From Fidelibacterota bacterium (GTDB taxonomy: Bacteria; Fidelibacterota; UBA8477; JABMPR01): DNA of 38,790 nt. The DNA lies in assembly GCA_016844955.1 (NCBI GenBank), contig JAERTH010000169.1, positions 1 through 38,790 of the forward strand, given 5' to 3'. The notes below the pieces were generated by a model. The model searched no databases. It worked only from the letters and a program-made list of their open reading frames with translations, and had not been told where the DNA came from. Positions within the stretch are counted from its first letter, which is position 1; every line of letters begins with the position of its first letter. Of the stretch, positions 15,830-25,121 are shown piece by piece. The translations under genes and the position numbers were made by a program.

Positions 15830-16944
15830 CACGAGGATTGCCCATATTAAATCGTGTGGTGGTGAAGATTGGAAGTTCCAGTCTCTGTGGCCCTGACAAT
15901 AAGATTCAGGAGCGACAGATTATTGAGGTCACCCGGCAAGTCGCTGCATTGATCCAACAGAATGTACAGGTGGTGTTGGTTACCAGTGGAGCGGTGGCCG
16001 CTGGTGCTGGACTGTTGCAGGAAAAAGTACAGTCCCTTGAGAATAATCAGGCTGCTGCAGCCATCGGGCAACCTATACTCATGGGATTTTTTCGACAGTA
16101 TTTCCAGGCCTATGGGCTCAATACGGCCCAGCTGCTGCTCACCCATGATGACTTTCAGGCCAGACGTCGCTATCTCAGTGCTCGCAATACCATTAACTAC
16201 CTACTCAACAATGGGATCGTCCCCATTATCAATGAAAATGATAGTATCTCCACAGAGGAAATCCGTTTCAGTGACAATGATTATCTCGGGGCACTCTGCA
16301 CCAATCTGGTCAGCGCTGATTTATTCATCATTCTTTCCAATATCGATGGAATCGCGGACAAGAATCCGCTTGAGCACATCGATGCCCGAATGTTTGAAGC
16401 ATTGACTGTTGAAAATCTGGAGTCGCTTAAGACCAGACTGGCCAATGAAAAAGTAAGTGGTCCAGGTCGAGGTGGAATTGCCACCAAACTTGAGGCTCCG
16501 TTGATGGCCGCCCGGTATGGTGTTCCAAGCATCATTGCCAACAGTCGTACAGAAAATGTTTTACCCAGGATTGCGCAGGGAGAATCACTGGGAACTATTG
16601 TAAGTCCTGATGCCACTCAGTTGAACTCCTGGCGTGCCTATATCGCTCATGCCCTGAAACCCAAGGCCATGATCATCATCGATGAAGGGGCTGCCAGAGC
16701 CTTGAAGCAGGAGAAAGCCAGCTTATTGGCCTCTGGAATCATTGCAACCCAGGGTGACTTTATGCGGGGAGATGGAATTCGCTGCTGTTTGCCTGATGGA
16801 ACTGAGGTGATGCGTGGCATTGTGGAATACAGCCGGGATGAAATCACCCGGATCGCTGGATGCAAATCCGATGAGATAGAAGATATCCTTGGCTATAAAC
16901 ATCGCCGGGGTGTCATTCATCGGGAAAACATGGTCACCGTATAG
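15826..16944 (+). CDS. proB: Glutamate 5-kinase
   Basis: This 372-residue enzyme phosphorylates glutamate to gamma-glutamyl phosphate, the first proline step. The amino-acid kinase domain runs from RVVVKIGSSSLCG (9-21) through VTSGAVAAGAG and the INENDSIS segment to SNIDGIAD and the GRGGIATKLEA loop. A PUA domain occupies about 275-365. It starts at ATG 15826 overlapping the argH stop and lies 11 bases before proA. Proline commonly inhibits this enzyme by feedback; the sequence gives no sign of loss of that property. Confidence 0.95.
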   Translation: MTRGLPILNRVVVKIGSSSLCGPDNKIQERQIIEVTRQVAALIQQNVQVVLVTSGAVAAGAGLLQEKVQSLENNQAAAAIGQPILMGFFRQYFQAYGLNTAQLLLTHDDFQARRRYLSARNTINYLLNNGIVPIINENDSISTEEIRFSDNDYLGALCTNLVSADLFIILSNIDGIADKNPLEHIDARMFEALTVENLESLKTRLANEKVSGPGRGGIATKLEAPLMAARYGVPSIIANSRTENVLPRIAQGESLGTIVSPDATQLNSWRAYIAHALKPKAMIIIDEGAARALKQEKASLLASGIIATQGDFMRGDGIRCCLPDGTEVMRGIVEYSRDEITRIAGCKSDEIEDILGYKHRRGVIHRENMVTV

Positions 16945-16955
16945 GGAGCATAAAT

Positions 16956-18197
16956 ATGACCTTACATGAATTGGGATTACTCACCAAAAAAGCCAGCAAA
17001 ACGCTGCCAACCATACCTACAGAAGTAAAACAGGCCATTCTCATTGATATGGCTGCAAAAATTGTAAAAGCTGGAAAAATAATTAAGTCAGAAAACCAAA
17101 AGGACCTGGAGACTGCCAGGGAAAAGGGACTATCATCAGCAATGATTGACCGCCTCACACTGAATGATGAACGTATTCAGGGCATGGCGGACAGCCTGCA
17201 GGAAGTAGCCACCCTGGAAGATCCAGTGGGTATCATTACCGAATCCTATACACGACCCAATGGATTGCTGGTTCAGCGTCGCCGTATTCCCCTGGGGGTT
17301 ATCGGTGTTATCTATGAATCGCGCCCCAATGTGACAGTGGAAGCTGCCTCACTCTGTTTTTTTGCGGGCAACGGATTGATGCTGAGGGGAGGATCAGAAG
17401 CGTTTCACTCCAATCATTGTCTGGTGAAAATACTCAAATCTGCCCTGTCGGAACATGGCCTGGAAGAGGTGATCAATATTGTTCCCACTACGGATCGTTC
17501 CAGTGTAGATGAATTGGCCAGAATGAATGATGTGCTGGATGTAATTATTCCCCGTGGCGGTGAAGGTCTCATCCGTAGAATCTATGAAGTAGCCACCGTC
17601 CCGGTCATTGCGCACTACAAAGGCAATTGTCACATGTTCGTGGATGAATCAGCGAAATTGGATCAGGCGGTGGGAATTTCCGTCAATGCCAAGGCTCAAC
17701 GACCCGGTGTTTGCAATGCACTGGAAACCCTGCTGGTTCATGAGCAGGTAGCTGATAACTTCATGCCCGAATTTCTCAAAGAAATGGCTGATAAAGGTGT
17801 GGAGATCAGAGGATGCAAAAAGACGCAGTCTTACTCACCGGATATAGTGCCAGCCACCTTTAGTGATTTTGACACAGAATTTCTGGATCTGATCCTCGCC
17901 GTGCGGATCGTTAAAGATTTACCAACTGCCATTGAGCACATCCAGATCTACACCAGCGATCACACCGAAGCCATTCTCAGCCAGACCCAGGAAAATATCG
18001 AAACATTCACCAAAGCCTTGGACAGCTCGGCCATTATAGTGAATGCCTCAACGCGTTTTAACGATGGTGGGGAATTGGGATTGGGAGCAGAAATCGGGAT
18101 CAGCACTACCAAGCTCCACTCCTTTGGACCCATGGGTTTAAAAGAGCTTACCACGACAAAATTTGTGGTAATTGGTGATGGTCAATTAAGAAATTAA
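16956..18197 (+). CDS. proA: Gamma-glutamyl phosphate reductase
   Basis: This 413-residue NADPH-dependent enzyme converts gamma-glutamyl phosphate to glutamate semialdehyde, the step after ProB. Its aldehyde-dehydrogenase-like fold carries IPLGVIGVIYESRPNVTVEA (111-130), LRGGSEAFHSN (143-153) and the catalytic Cys253 in AQRPGVCNALETLLVH. GGGAG lies upstream of ATG 16956. ProB and ProA act as partners and are adjacent, as is usual. No proC is in the window; cyclisation to pyrroline-carboxylate is spontaneous, and the last reductase must be elsewhere. Confidence 0.96.
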   Translation: MTLHELGLLTKKASKTLPTIPTEVKQAILIDMAAKIVKAGKIIKSENQKDLETAREKGLSSAMIDRLTLNDERIQGMADSLQEVATLEDPVGIITESYTRPNGLLVQRRRIPLGVIGVIYESRPNVTVEAASLCFFAGNGLMLRGGSEAFHSNHCLVKILKSALSEHGLEEVINIVPTTDRSSVDELARMNDVLDVIIPRGGEGLIRRIYEVATVPVIAHYKGNCHMFVDESAKLDQAVGISVNAKAQRPGVCNALETLLVHEQVADNFMPEFLKEMADKGVEIRGCKKTQSYSPDIVPATFSDFDTEFLDLILAVRIVKDLPTAIEHIQIYTSDHTEAILSQTQENIETFTKALDSSAIIVNASTRFNDGGELGLGAEIGISTTKLHSFGPMGLKELTTTKFVVIGDGQLRN

Positions 18198-18282
18198 AGA
18201 AATAATTAGGAATTGTCGTAAATATTTCGGATATATTGATTTGAGCATAATATAGTTTTGCGTTTTTGAGATAGGATTACAC

Positions 18283-21200
18283 ATGTTAGACTCCCAAAGT
18301 CAACCACAAGACAACCCCCACAAGCTTGCCGAAAAGAACGATGAGAAAAAGATGGATTCTTTTCCACTCTATGATCCAGAAGGTCACTCTGATGCATGTG
18401 GTGTAGGGTTTATTGCTGAAGAATCAGGAGTTGCATCCCGTAGAGTTGTTGAGCTGAGTCTCAAAGCCCTCAATCGTCTGGAGCATCGTGGAGGTAAGGG
18501 CTTTGATCAGGATACTGGAGATGGTGCCGGCCTGCTGGTAGACATCCCCTGGCCTTTCTTTGAGGGTAGAATGAAATCAGCCGGGTTAAAAAAGCCCGGC
18601 AAGAATGAGGCTTTAGCGCTGGGGGTGATTTTCTCCAGAGATGTGGATCGTCCCACTCTGGAAGCCATGCTGGCCAAAGAAGCCAAAACAATGGGGAATC
18701 GTTTTCTGGGGATGCTGGAGGTACCGATCAAACCACAGCACCTGGGAAGTATCGCCCAGGAAAATTGTCCCGATATTCTCCATGCATTTTTTGCAATACC
18801 AGGTCACCATAAATACACAGCTGAACAGCAGGTCTATCTGCTGCGCAAAACGTTTGAGCATGGTCCCCGAATTGGTGAACAGTCTCTCTATTTTTGTAGT
18901 TTATCTACGCGAACCATGGTCTATAAAGGATTACTATCATCCTACCAGCTCGCTCAATTCTACCCTGATCTCAAAGAGCCTGAGTTCAAAACTCGCATGG
19001 CAATTTTTCACGAACGGTTCTCTACCAATACCAGTCCATCCTGGGAGATGGCCCAGCCCTTTCATGGAATTGCTCACAACGGTGAGATCAATACCATCCG
19101 AGGCAATCGTCTCTGGATGAATGCCCGGGAACGGCAGCTGAAATCAGATTTCTGGGAAGATGATTTCAAAATTATCAGACCCATAGTCACCCCCAAGTAC
19201 AGTGACTCAGCTACCTTTGACGAAGTATTTGGAGTATTAACTCAAAGTGGCAAGGATCCCAATCATGCCATGATGATGATGGTACCTGATCCCTATAGCG
19301 GTTTTCCTCAGATGGATCGCGCACTCATCGATTTCTATATGTACCACGAGAATTTCATGGAGCCCTGGGACGGTCCTGCAGCCCTCATTTACACGGATGG
19401 TGAAACCGTTGGTGCCAAGCTGGATCGCAATGGTCTCCGGCCACTACGCTATACACGCACCAAGAGTGGTTTGGTGATCATGGCTTCTGAAGCTGGTGTG
19501 GTAGATGTAGACGATGATGACCTCATTGTACACCACCATATGTCATCCGGTGAAATCTACTCAGTCTCGCTGAGTGGTGGTGTTGAGAGCAATGTCCAGA
19601 TCAAGTCCCGTATTGCACGTCAGGCGGATTATGGAAAGCTCATGACCAAAAATTTTCTAAGACTGATACGGGAAGATAGGGACACGGAATTTGGCGATTT
19701 TGCAATTCCCAAAGGTGGCTTTGATAAACGTATTCGTCTGGCCCATGGCTGGCACCAGGAATCCATTGATAGATTTACCACCCCCCTGAGTGGTAAACCG
19801 CTTGAGCCAGTTGGCGCCATGGGAGATGACACGCCCCCGGCTTTTCTCTCTACCAAGAGCCGCAGTTTTTATGATTATTTCGTCCAGTCCTTTGCTCAGG
19901 TCACCAATCCTCCCATAGACCCCATCCGTGAAAGACAGATGATGAGTCTTTACCACTATCTGGGTAGTGAAGAAAATTTGCTGGCCACCGAACCGGCTTT
20001 TCATGGGGCAATCAGAATCGCCAGTCCGGTGCTTTCTCCCCGGGAAGTTCGCTGGCTGATGCAGAAGTATAAAAAATTCAAGCATGAGGTCATTTCCGTG
20101 CTGGCAGGGGTTGACCAGGACTTTCAATCTCGCTTAAAAGAAATTCAAGACGAGTGCGCTAAGGTGGTGGAGTCGGGAACACGTATTCTGTTTCTCAGCG
20201 ATGAACATGTCGATGAAAAGCATGTTCCTATTCCCATGGCTCTGGTTGTATCTGCAGTGCACCATGATCTGGTAAAACGCAAGATTCGCAGTGATGTATC
20301 CCTGATCTGTCTGGCAGGCGATGTCTATGAGGATCACCATATTGCTGTTTTGACAACCCTTGGTGCCAGTGCCGTCTATCCCTACATGGCTTTCGAACTG
20401 ATTCGGGAAACGCTGGCTGCTGAAGACTGGCTGACCGGAATGGATAACTATCGTTTTGCCCTGGAAAAGGGACTGCTGAAAAGCATGGCTAAAATGGGCA
20501 TCTCAACCTTCAGTTCCTATCAGGGTAGTATGCTGCTCCATACTATCGGATTACACGCTGACTTTCTCGATCACTGGATGCCTTCTTTGAAACCCAATAT
20601 TGGGGGAGATGACCTGGATGCTATTCAGGCCTGTGTCAAAAAGAGACATTCTTCCATTTTTAAAACTGAAACCGCTGAAATGAATGACCTGGGATTATTC
20701 AGAGTGAAACGAGATGGAGAAATTCACGGTTACAGTCCAGCTATTGCCAAACAAATCCGAAGAAAAGCAACCCATCAACCTGAGAAAGCCAAAAAACCCA
20801 GAGGTCGCATTTACCTGAGGGACCTTATGGAGTTCAAAAAACCTGCGACTCCTGAAAATGTGATTGTGGAATCCGGCGAGGAAATCACCAAGAGATTTGG
20901 TGTGGCTGCCATGAGTTTTGGAGCCTTGAGTGACGAAGCCCATCGTGTCCTAACCAAAGGGATTGCCCTGGTTGGAGGTCGCAGCAATACCGGTGAGGGT
21001 GGCGAAACCCCGGACCGCTATTTACTGTTTAAACAGAACGACCACATGAATGCCCATACCAAACAGATCGCCAGTGGGCGGTTTGGAGTGAAAGCTGACT
21101 ATCTGGCCGCTGCCAGAGAACTGCAGATCAAAATCGCCCAGGGTGCCAAGCCTGGTGAGGGTGGACAGTTGCCGGGACCCAAAGTGAGTGTGGAAATTGC

Positions 21201-22794
21201 TACTGCGAGATCATCAACACCTGGAATCCCCCTGATCTCGCCACCACCCCATCATGACATTTATTCCATAGAGGACTTGGCCCAACTCATCTATGATTTG
21301 AAAGAGAGCAATCCTCGAGCACGCATCTCTGTCAAGCTGGCATCTCAGCGAGGTATTGGAATTGTTGCCTGTGGCGTAGTTAAAGCCGGTGCTGATATCG
21401 TTGTGGTTTCAGCAGGAGATGGCGGCACAGGGGCCAGTCCGCTGGGATCAATGAAGCATACTGGTATGGCCTGGGAAACGGGTCTGGCCGAAACCCATCA
21501 GGCACTGCTGGCCAATAATCTGAGAAACAAGGTCTTACTCCGTGTGGATGGTGGGATCATGGAAGCCAAAGACATTCTCGTGGCTGCAGCATTGGGTGGA
21601 GAAGAGTATGACTTTGGGTCCGTGGCACTCATGGCCATTGGCTGTGTCATGGTGCGACGCTGTCACCAGAATAATTGTCCTGTGGGAATTGCCACCCAGA
21701 ATCTGGCTTTGCGCAAAAAATTTAAAGGTACACCGGAAGAGCTGGCTTCCTTTTTCAAACTATTGGCAGAAGATGTTCGTGATCAACTTGCCAGCCTGGG
21801 ATTGACAAGTCTTGAAACCCTGATGGGCCGTAATGATCTACTGCAATTGAAAACAGATTCAAGCTCAGAGGATGTTTTTCCAAATGTGGATTTTTCACGC
21901 ATTCTGGATCCAGAGCTCCCCCTTGACTGGCTGCATAAAGAAGAGCAACAGGCCAGTCGAAAATTCCCCAGCTTTGATGAAAAAATCCTGGAAAGCATTC
22001 ACAAGGAATTGCTAACCCATGGTCAGGCTGTGGTTCGGGGGCACGTGAGCAATAAAGATCGGGCCATAGGCACACGTCTCGCTGGAGAAATCGCTTTCCT
22101 ATTCGGAGAGGGTCAGTTTAACGGGATGTTGCAGTATCGTTTAGGTGGTGTGGCAGGCCAGAGCTTTGGAGCTTTTCTTACACATGGCATTGAACTGCGG
22201 CTGAAGGGGCTGGCCAATGATTATGTGGGCAAGGGGATGAGTGGTGGATTGATCACCATTCGTATGCCCCGAGATAGTCGCATCCCGGGAAGAGAGCATA
22301 CCATGATCGGGAATGTGGCCCTCTACGGAGCAACTGGCGGAACACTTTTCGTCGCGGGTCGTGCCAATGAACGATTTGCTGTGCGCAATAGTGGTGCCTC
22401 AGCGGTGGTAGAGGGGGTTGGAAATCATGCCTGTGAGTATATGACCCGGGGAACCATCATCGTGTTGGGTGAGATTGGTTTCAACTTTGGGAGCGGTATG
22501 ACAGGTGGCACCGCTTATCTCTATGATCTCTCTGATGAAGACCGACCGCATCTGAACCCAGACTTCGTCGTTGAAGAACCCCTGCAGGAGGTGGATGAAT
22601 ATACCATCGTCCGATTACTGGAAAGACATCGCTTTCATACGGGTTCCTTGAAGACTGAGAGTATTCTGGAAAATTGGGAGATTGAGAAAACAAAATTCTC
22701 AAAGGTTACACCCATTGTGATGCAGTTTATGGATAGTGAGGCACTCTATGATCAGCAGGTGAGTCAACGTCTCAATCTGGTGTTTAATGAATAG
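18283..22794 (+). CDS. gltB: Glutamate synthase large (alpha) subunit
   Basis: This 1503-residue cytosolic enzyme transfers the glutamine amide to 2-oxoglutarate to give glutamate. The N-terminal glutaminase domain begins at the nucleophile Cys39 in HSDACGVGFIAEE; the 38 residues before it would be a removable propeptide. The central and FMN-binding synthase domains include GEGGQLPGPKVS and ADIVVVSAGDGGTGASP. The 3Fe-4S cluster cysteines are C1121, C1127 and C1132 in GCVMVRRCHQNNCPVG. A C-terminal GXGXG beta-helix domain closes the protein. The length is normal for the alpha subunit. No gltD-like small subunit lies next to it, so electrons must come from a distant gltD or from ferredoxin. Confidence 0.95.
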   Translation: MLDSQSQPQDNPHKLAEKNDEKKMDSFPLYDPEGHSDACGVGFIAEESGVASRRVVELSLKALNRLEHRGGKGFDQDTGDGAGLLVDIPWPFFEGRMKSAGLKKPGKNEALALGVIFSRDVDRPTLEAMLAKEAKTMGNRFLGMLEVPIKPQHLGSIAQENCPDILHAFFAIPGHHKYTAEQQVYLLRKTFEHGPRIGEQSLYFCSLSTRTMVYKGLLSSYQLAQFYPDLKEPEFKTRMAIFHERFSTNTSPSWEMAQPFHGIAHNGEINTIRGNRLWMNARERQLKSDFWEDDFKIIRPIVTPKYSDSATFDEVFGVLTQSGKDPNHAMMMMVPDPYSGFPQMDRALIDFYMYHENFMEPWDGPAALIYTDGETVGAKLDRNGLRPLRYTRTKSGLVIMASEAGVVDVDDDDLIVHHHMSSGEIYSVSLSGGVESNVQIKSRIARQADYGKLMTKNFLRLIREDRDTEFGDFAIPKGGFDKRIRLAHGWHQESIDRFTTPLSGKPLEPVGAMGDDTPPAFLSTKSRSFYDYFVQSFAQVTNPPIDPIRERQMMSLYHYLGSEENLLATEPAFHGAIRIASPVLSPREVRWLMQKYKKFKHEVISVLAGVDQDFQSRLKEIQDECAKVVESGTRILFLSDEHVDEKHVPIPMALVVSAVHHDLVKRKIRSDVSLICLAGDVYEDHHIAVLTTLGASAVYPYMAFELIRETLAAEDWLTGMDNYRFALEKGLLKSMAKMGISTFSSYQGSMLLHTIGLHADFLDHWMPSLKPNIGGDDLDAIQACVKKRHSSIFKTETAEMNDLGLFRVKRDGEIHGYSPAIAKQIRRKATHQPEKAKKPRGRIYLRDLMEFKKPATPENVIVESGEEITKRFGVAAMSFGALSDEAHRVLTKGIALVGGRSNTGEGGETPDRYLLFKQNDHMNAHTKQIASGRFGVKADYLAAARELQIKIAQGAKPGEGGQLPGPKVSVEIATARSSTPGIPLISPPPHHDIYSIEDLAQLIYDLKESNPRARISVKLASQRGIGIVACGVVKAGADIVVVSAGDGGTGASPLGSMKHTGMAWETGLAETHQALLANNLRNKVLLRVDGGIMEAKDILVAAALGGEEYDFGSVALMAIGCVMVRRCHQNNCPVGIATQNLALRKKFKGTPEELASFFKLLAEDVRDQLASLGLTSLETLMGRNDLLQLKTDSSSEDVFPNVDFSRILDPELPLDWLHKEEQQASRKFPSFDEKILESIHKELLTHGQAVVRGHVSNKDRAIGTRLAGEIAFLFGEGQFNGMLQYRLGGVAGQSFGAFLTHGIELRLKGLANDYVGKGMSGGLITIRMPRDSRIPGREHTMIGNVALYGATGGTLFVAGRANERFAVRNSGASAVVEGVGNHACEYMTRGTIIVLGEIGFNFGSGMTGGTAYLYDLSDEDRPHLNPDFVVEEPLQEVDEYTIVRLLERHRFHTGSLKTESILENWEIEKTKFSKVTPIVMQFMDSEALYDQQVSQRLNLVFNE

Positions 22795-23051
22795 GTACAC
22801 AGACAAACATTCTTAAGTATTGCCTCCCCAGCGCTTCTGGATTGAAAAATCGAATTTACACGAGATTCAGAATTTAAAATTGGCACGAAAATGTTTCGAA
22901 GAGCGATAGCAGTGGTTCAGAATCGAGTTACGGATTTGACATTCAGCACCTGACATTTTCTAACGATTTTGCCCTAAACCCTTGTATAGTTTAAAAGTAT
23001 GACGCTTTAAGTCGCAAAATAATGATAAATATTTTAGCCTGAATCGAGTTG

Positions 23052-23067
23052 CAATCTTTTTAAAAAG
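23052..23067. repeat. Direct repeat copy 1 containing palindrome CTTTTTAAAAAG
   Basis: CAATCTTTTTAAAAAG occurs here and again at 23087-23102, 35 bases apart. The last 12 bases are a perfect palindrome. Two identical palindromes about three and a half helical turns apart in a promoter region suggest paired operator sites. Confidence 0.5.
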
Positions 23068-23086
23068 TTATTTTTCACAGACCGCA

Positions 23087-23102
23087 CAATCTTTTTAAAA
23101 AG
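23087..23102. repeat. Direct repeat copy 2 containing palindrome CTTTTTAAAAAG
   Basis: This is the second exact 16-base copy. It ends 51 bases before the leader ORF start at 23154, close to where a promoter for that leader would be expected. Confidence 0.5.
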
Positions 23103-23153
23103 AGTTTGCATATTCAGGGTAACCCGAGATAGAATACAGCAGGTTTTTATACC

Positions 23154-23324
23154 ATGAGTAACGAGCAAACATATATGACCTTTCAGAACACTCCCAGAAG
23201 CGGACAAGCTTTTGCAATGCGTGCTGAAATTGAGTCAAATGTCGTTACTGAGATTTTAAGTATTAATGTCCTAAGTCTTCTGGGCCTGGTACTTATTATT
23301 ATCAACGCCGCTCTGATCGCCTGA
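23154..23324 (+). CDS. Putative Ile/Leu/Val-rich leader peptide of the ilv-leu operon
   Basis: This 56-codon frame runs from ATG 23154 (AGCAGG 10 bases upstream) to TGA 23322-23324. Of the last 23 residues 15 are Ile, Leu or Val, including NVLSLLGLVLIIINAALIA. It lies 123 bases upstream of ilvD, the first gene of a ten-gene branched-chain operon. Leader peptides rich in the end-product amino acids precede ilv operons in enterobacteria (ilvL, ivbL), and the stop codon here overlaps an RNA segment with two alternative partners. The alternative is a genuine 56-residue membrane peptide with one C-terminal helix. No homology was recognised, so the call rests on position and codon content. Confidence 0.5.
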   Translation: MSNEQTYMTFQNTPRSGQAFAMRAEIESNVVTEILSINVLSLLGLVLIIINAALIA

Positions 23325-23396
23325 TCGAACTTACAAAACATCAGGAACGAGCAGAGAGGCGGCTAACCCCCGACCCAAATCGCTTGTATCCTGATG
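23320..23396 (+). promoter_or_regulatory. Mutually exclusive RNA pairings after the ilv leader ORF
   Basis: ATCAGG (23340-23345) can pair with CCTGAT (23320-23325), which overlaps the leader stop codon. Within CATCAGGA (23339-23346) it can instead form an 8-bp perfect stem with TCCTGATG (23389-23396). A ribosome sitting on the stop codon would block the first pairing and favour the second; one stalled earlier in the Ile/Leu/Val run would do the reverse. Confidence 0.4.
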
Positions 23397-23411
23397 AAAA
23401 GTTCTTTCTGG

Positions 23412-23434
23412 CTTCAGTGTTGTGCAAACTGAAG
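23412..23434 (+). promoter_or_regulatory. Hairpin beside the ilvD ribosome-binding site
   Basis: CTTCAGT (23412-23418) and ACTGAAG (23428-23434) form a perfect 7-bp stem with a 9-base loop, running directly into the GGGAAGAG that precedes ATG 23448. CTGATG at 23391-23396 can also pair with CTTCAG (5 of 6). This helix may therefore be the output of the switch, acting on translation, since no U-run follows it. Confidence 0.35.
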
Positions 23435-23447
23435 GGAAGAGAGATAT

Positions 23448-25121
23448 ATGAGATCCGATCTCATAAAAGAAGGATTCGATAAAGCACCCCACCGCAGCTT
23501 ACTCCGCGCAACTGGCGTTATCCAGAATGATGCTGATTTCAAAAAACCATTTATTGGTGTAGCCAACTCCTATATCGACCTGATCCCAGGTCACGTGCAT
23601 CTCCAGGCTTTTGGACAGGTCGCCAAAGAAGCCATTCGTGAAGCCGGTGGTGTACCGTTCGAGTTTAACACCATTGGTGTGGATGATGGCATTGCCATGG
23701 GACATCTGGGAATGCGCTATTCATTGCCCAGCCGTGAACTTATTGCTGACAGCATGGAGACCGTTGCCGAAGCCCATCGACTGGATGGCCTGGTCTGTAT
23801 CTCAAGCTGTGATAAGATTGTCCCTGGTATGCTCATGGCTGTATTGCGCATGAATATCCCGGCCGTTTTTGTAGCTGGTGGACCTATGAAGGCTGGTAAA
23901 ACTGCATCAGGCGAAAAAGTTGACTTAATTTCAGTCTTCGAAGGTGTTGGAAAGCATCAGGCTGGAACCATCGATGATGCCCAGCTCAAGGAATTGGAAG
24001 AACAGGGTTGTCCCACATGCGGATCCTGTTCAGGTATGTTTACTGCCAACTCCATGAATTGCCTTCTGGAAGCCCTGGGAATGGCTTTGCCTGGCAATGG
24101 AAGCATGCTGGCTGTAGATGACAGCCGTCTGGGTCTAGTTCGTGAATGCGCTCAGGCCATTATGGGTTTGGTTGAGACAGATACAAAGCCCCGGGACATC
24201 GTCACCAGGGAAAGTATCCTCAATGCATTTGCTCTGGATATGTCCATGGGTGGCAGCACCAACACGGTGCTCCATACTTTGGCTGCAGCTTCCGAAGCTG
24301 AAATCGATTTTGACCTCAATGAATTGAATGACCTGAGTCGCCGGACCCCCTACCTCTGCAAAGTGAGTCCCGCCACAGATAAGGTTCACATGGAAGATGT
24401 TCATGGAGCGGGTGGCATCTCAGCTATTCTGAAAGAATTATCCCGAGTTGATGGTCTACTGGATCTGAATCGACCCACCATCACCGGCAAGACGCTGGGT
24501 GAAACCATTGCCAGTGCAGAACGCACAAATGATGCAGTGATCAGACCCATTGAGGATCCCTATTCACAGGAAGGTGGCCTGGCCATTCTTTATGGAAATC
24601 TTGCGCCCAATGGTTCCGTCATCAAAACCGGGGCTGTTGATCCACAAATGATGACCCATACCGGACCTGCTCGCATCTATGAAACTCAAGATGCGGCTGT
24701 GGCAGGTATTAAAGCCAAAGAAGTTCAACCAGGAGATGTGGTTGTAATCCGTTATGAAGGTCCCAAAGGTGGACCAGGAATGCCAGAAATGCTGGCGCCC
24801 ACCAGTGCTATCATGGGTATGGGAATGGGCAGTAAAGTGGCCCTCATAACCGATGGCCGCTTCTCGGGAGGCACCCGTGGCGCTTGTGTTGGCCACGTCT
24901 CACCAGAAGCTGCATCAGGTGGACCCATTGCCAGCGTACAGGCTGGAGATATGATCACCATCGACATACCCAACAGACAACTCTTTGTGGATTTGTCGGA
25001 ACAGGAAATTTTCAATAGAATGGAGGCGCTTGCCCCCTTCGAACCCAAAATTAAATCAGGATATCTGTCCCGCTACAGCCGGATGGTGACCTCAGCAAAT
25101 ACAGGAGCAGTGCTAAAATGA
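23448..25121 (+). CDS. ilvD: Dihydroxy-acid dehydratase
   Basis: This 557-residue iron-sulfur dehydratase carries out the third common step of valine and isoleucine synthesis. Cysteines for the cluster and active site are C121 ([12 protein letters not shown]) and C188/C191/C194 ([20 protein letters not shown]). Position 48 in IPGHVHL is Gly where oxygen-stable [2Fe-2S] enzymes have a third ligand Cys (the PCN motif), so a labile [4Fe-4S] cluster is more likely. The C-terminal region has [19 protein letters not shown]. It is the first structural gene after the leader and overlaps ilvB by 4 bases (ATGA). Confidence 0.96.
   Translation: MRSDLIKEGFDKAPHRSLLRATGVIQNDADFKKPFIGVANSYIDLIPGHVHLQAFGQVAKEAIREAGGVPFEFNTIGVDDGIAMGHLGMRYSLPSRELIADSMETVAEAHRLDGLVCISSCDKIVPGMLMAVLRMNIPAVFVAGGPMKAGKTASGEKVDLISVFEGVGKHQAGTIDDAQLKELEEQGCPTCGSCSGMFTANSMNCLLEALGMALPGNGSMLAVDDSRLGLVRECAQAIMGLVETDTKPRDIVTRESILNAFALDMSMGGSTNTVLHTLAAASEAEIDFDLNELNDLSRRTPYLCKVSPATDKVHMEDVHGAGGISAILKELSRVDGLLDLNRPTITGKTLGETIASAERTNDAVIRPIEDPYSQEGGLAILYGNLAPNGSVIKTGAVDPQMMTHTGPARIYETQDAAVAGIKAKEVQPGDVVVIRYEGPKGGPGMPEMLAPTSAIMGMGMGSKVALITDGRFSGGTRGACVGHVSPEAASGGPIASVQAGDMITIDIPNRQLFVDLSEQEIFNRMEALAPFEPKIKSGYLSRYSRMVTSANTGAVLK

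Larger units (their letters stand above)
22795..23153 (+). promoter_or_regulatory. Upstream regulatory region of the ilv-leu operon
   Basis: No gene is visible in these 359 bases. They hold a perfect -35 hexamer TTGACA at 22936-22941 with only weak -10 candidates (TTCTAA near 22958), a TATAGT at 22985-22990 lacking a good -35, a 10-base direct repeat GAATCGAGTT (22920-22929 and 23041-23050) and the two CTTTTTAAAAAG palindromes listed separately. No clear terminator for gltB was found, so read-through from gltB into the ilv unit is possible. Confidence 0.4.

Noticed and set aside
15188..15832. Long open frame of 214 codons on the minus strand
   Set aside because: It lies wholly antisense to argH, which has clear family motifs. 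Its translation shows no recognisable domain and it has no independent start context.
22881..22897. TGGCACG, a perfect sigma54 -24 element upstream of the ilv leader
   Set aside because: The -12 position reads TGTTTC rather than TTGC, so it is not a credible sigma54 promoter.
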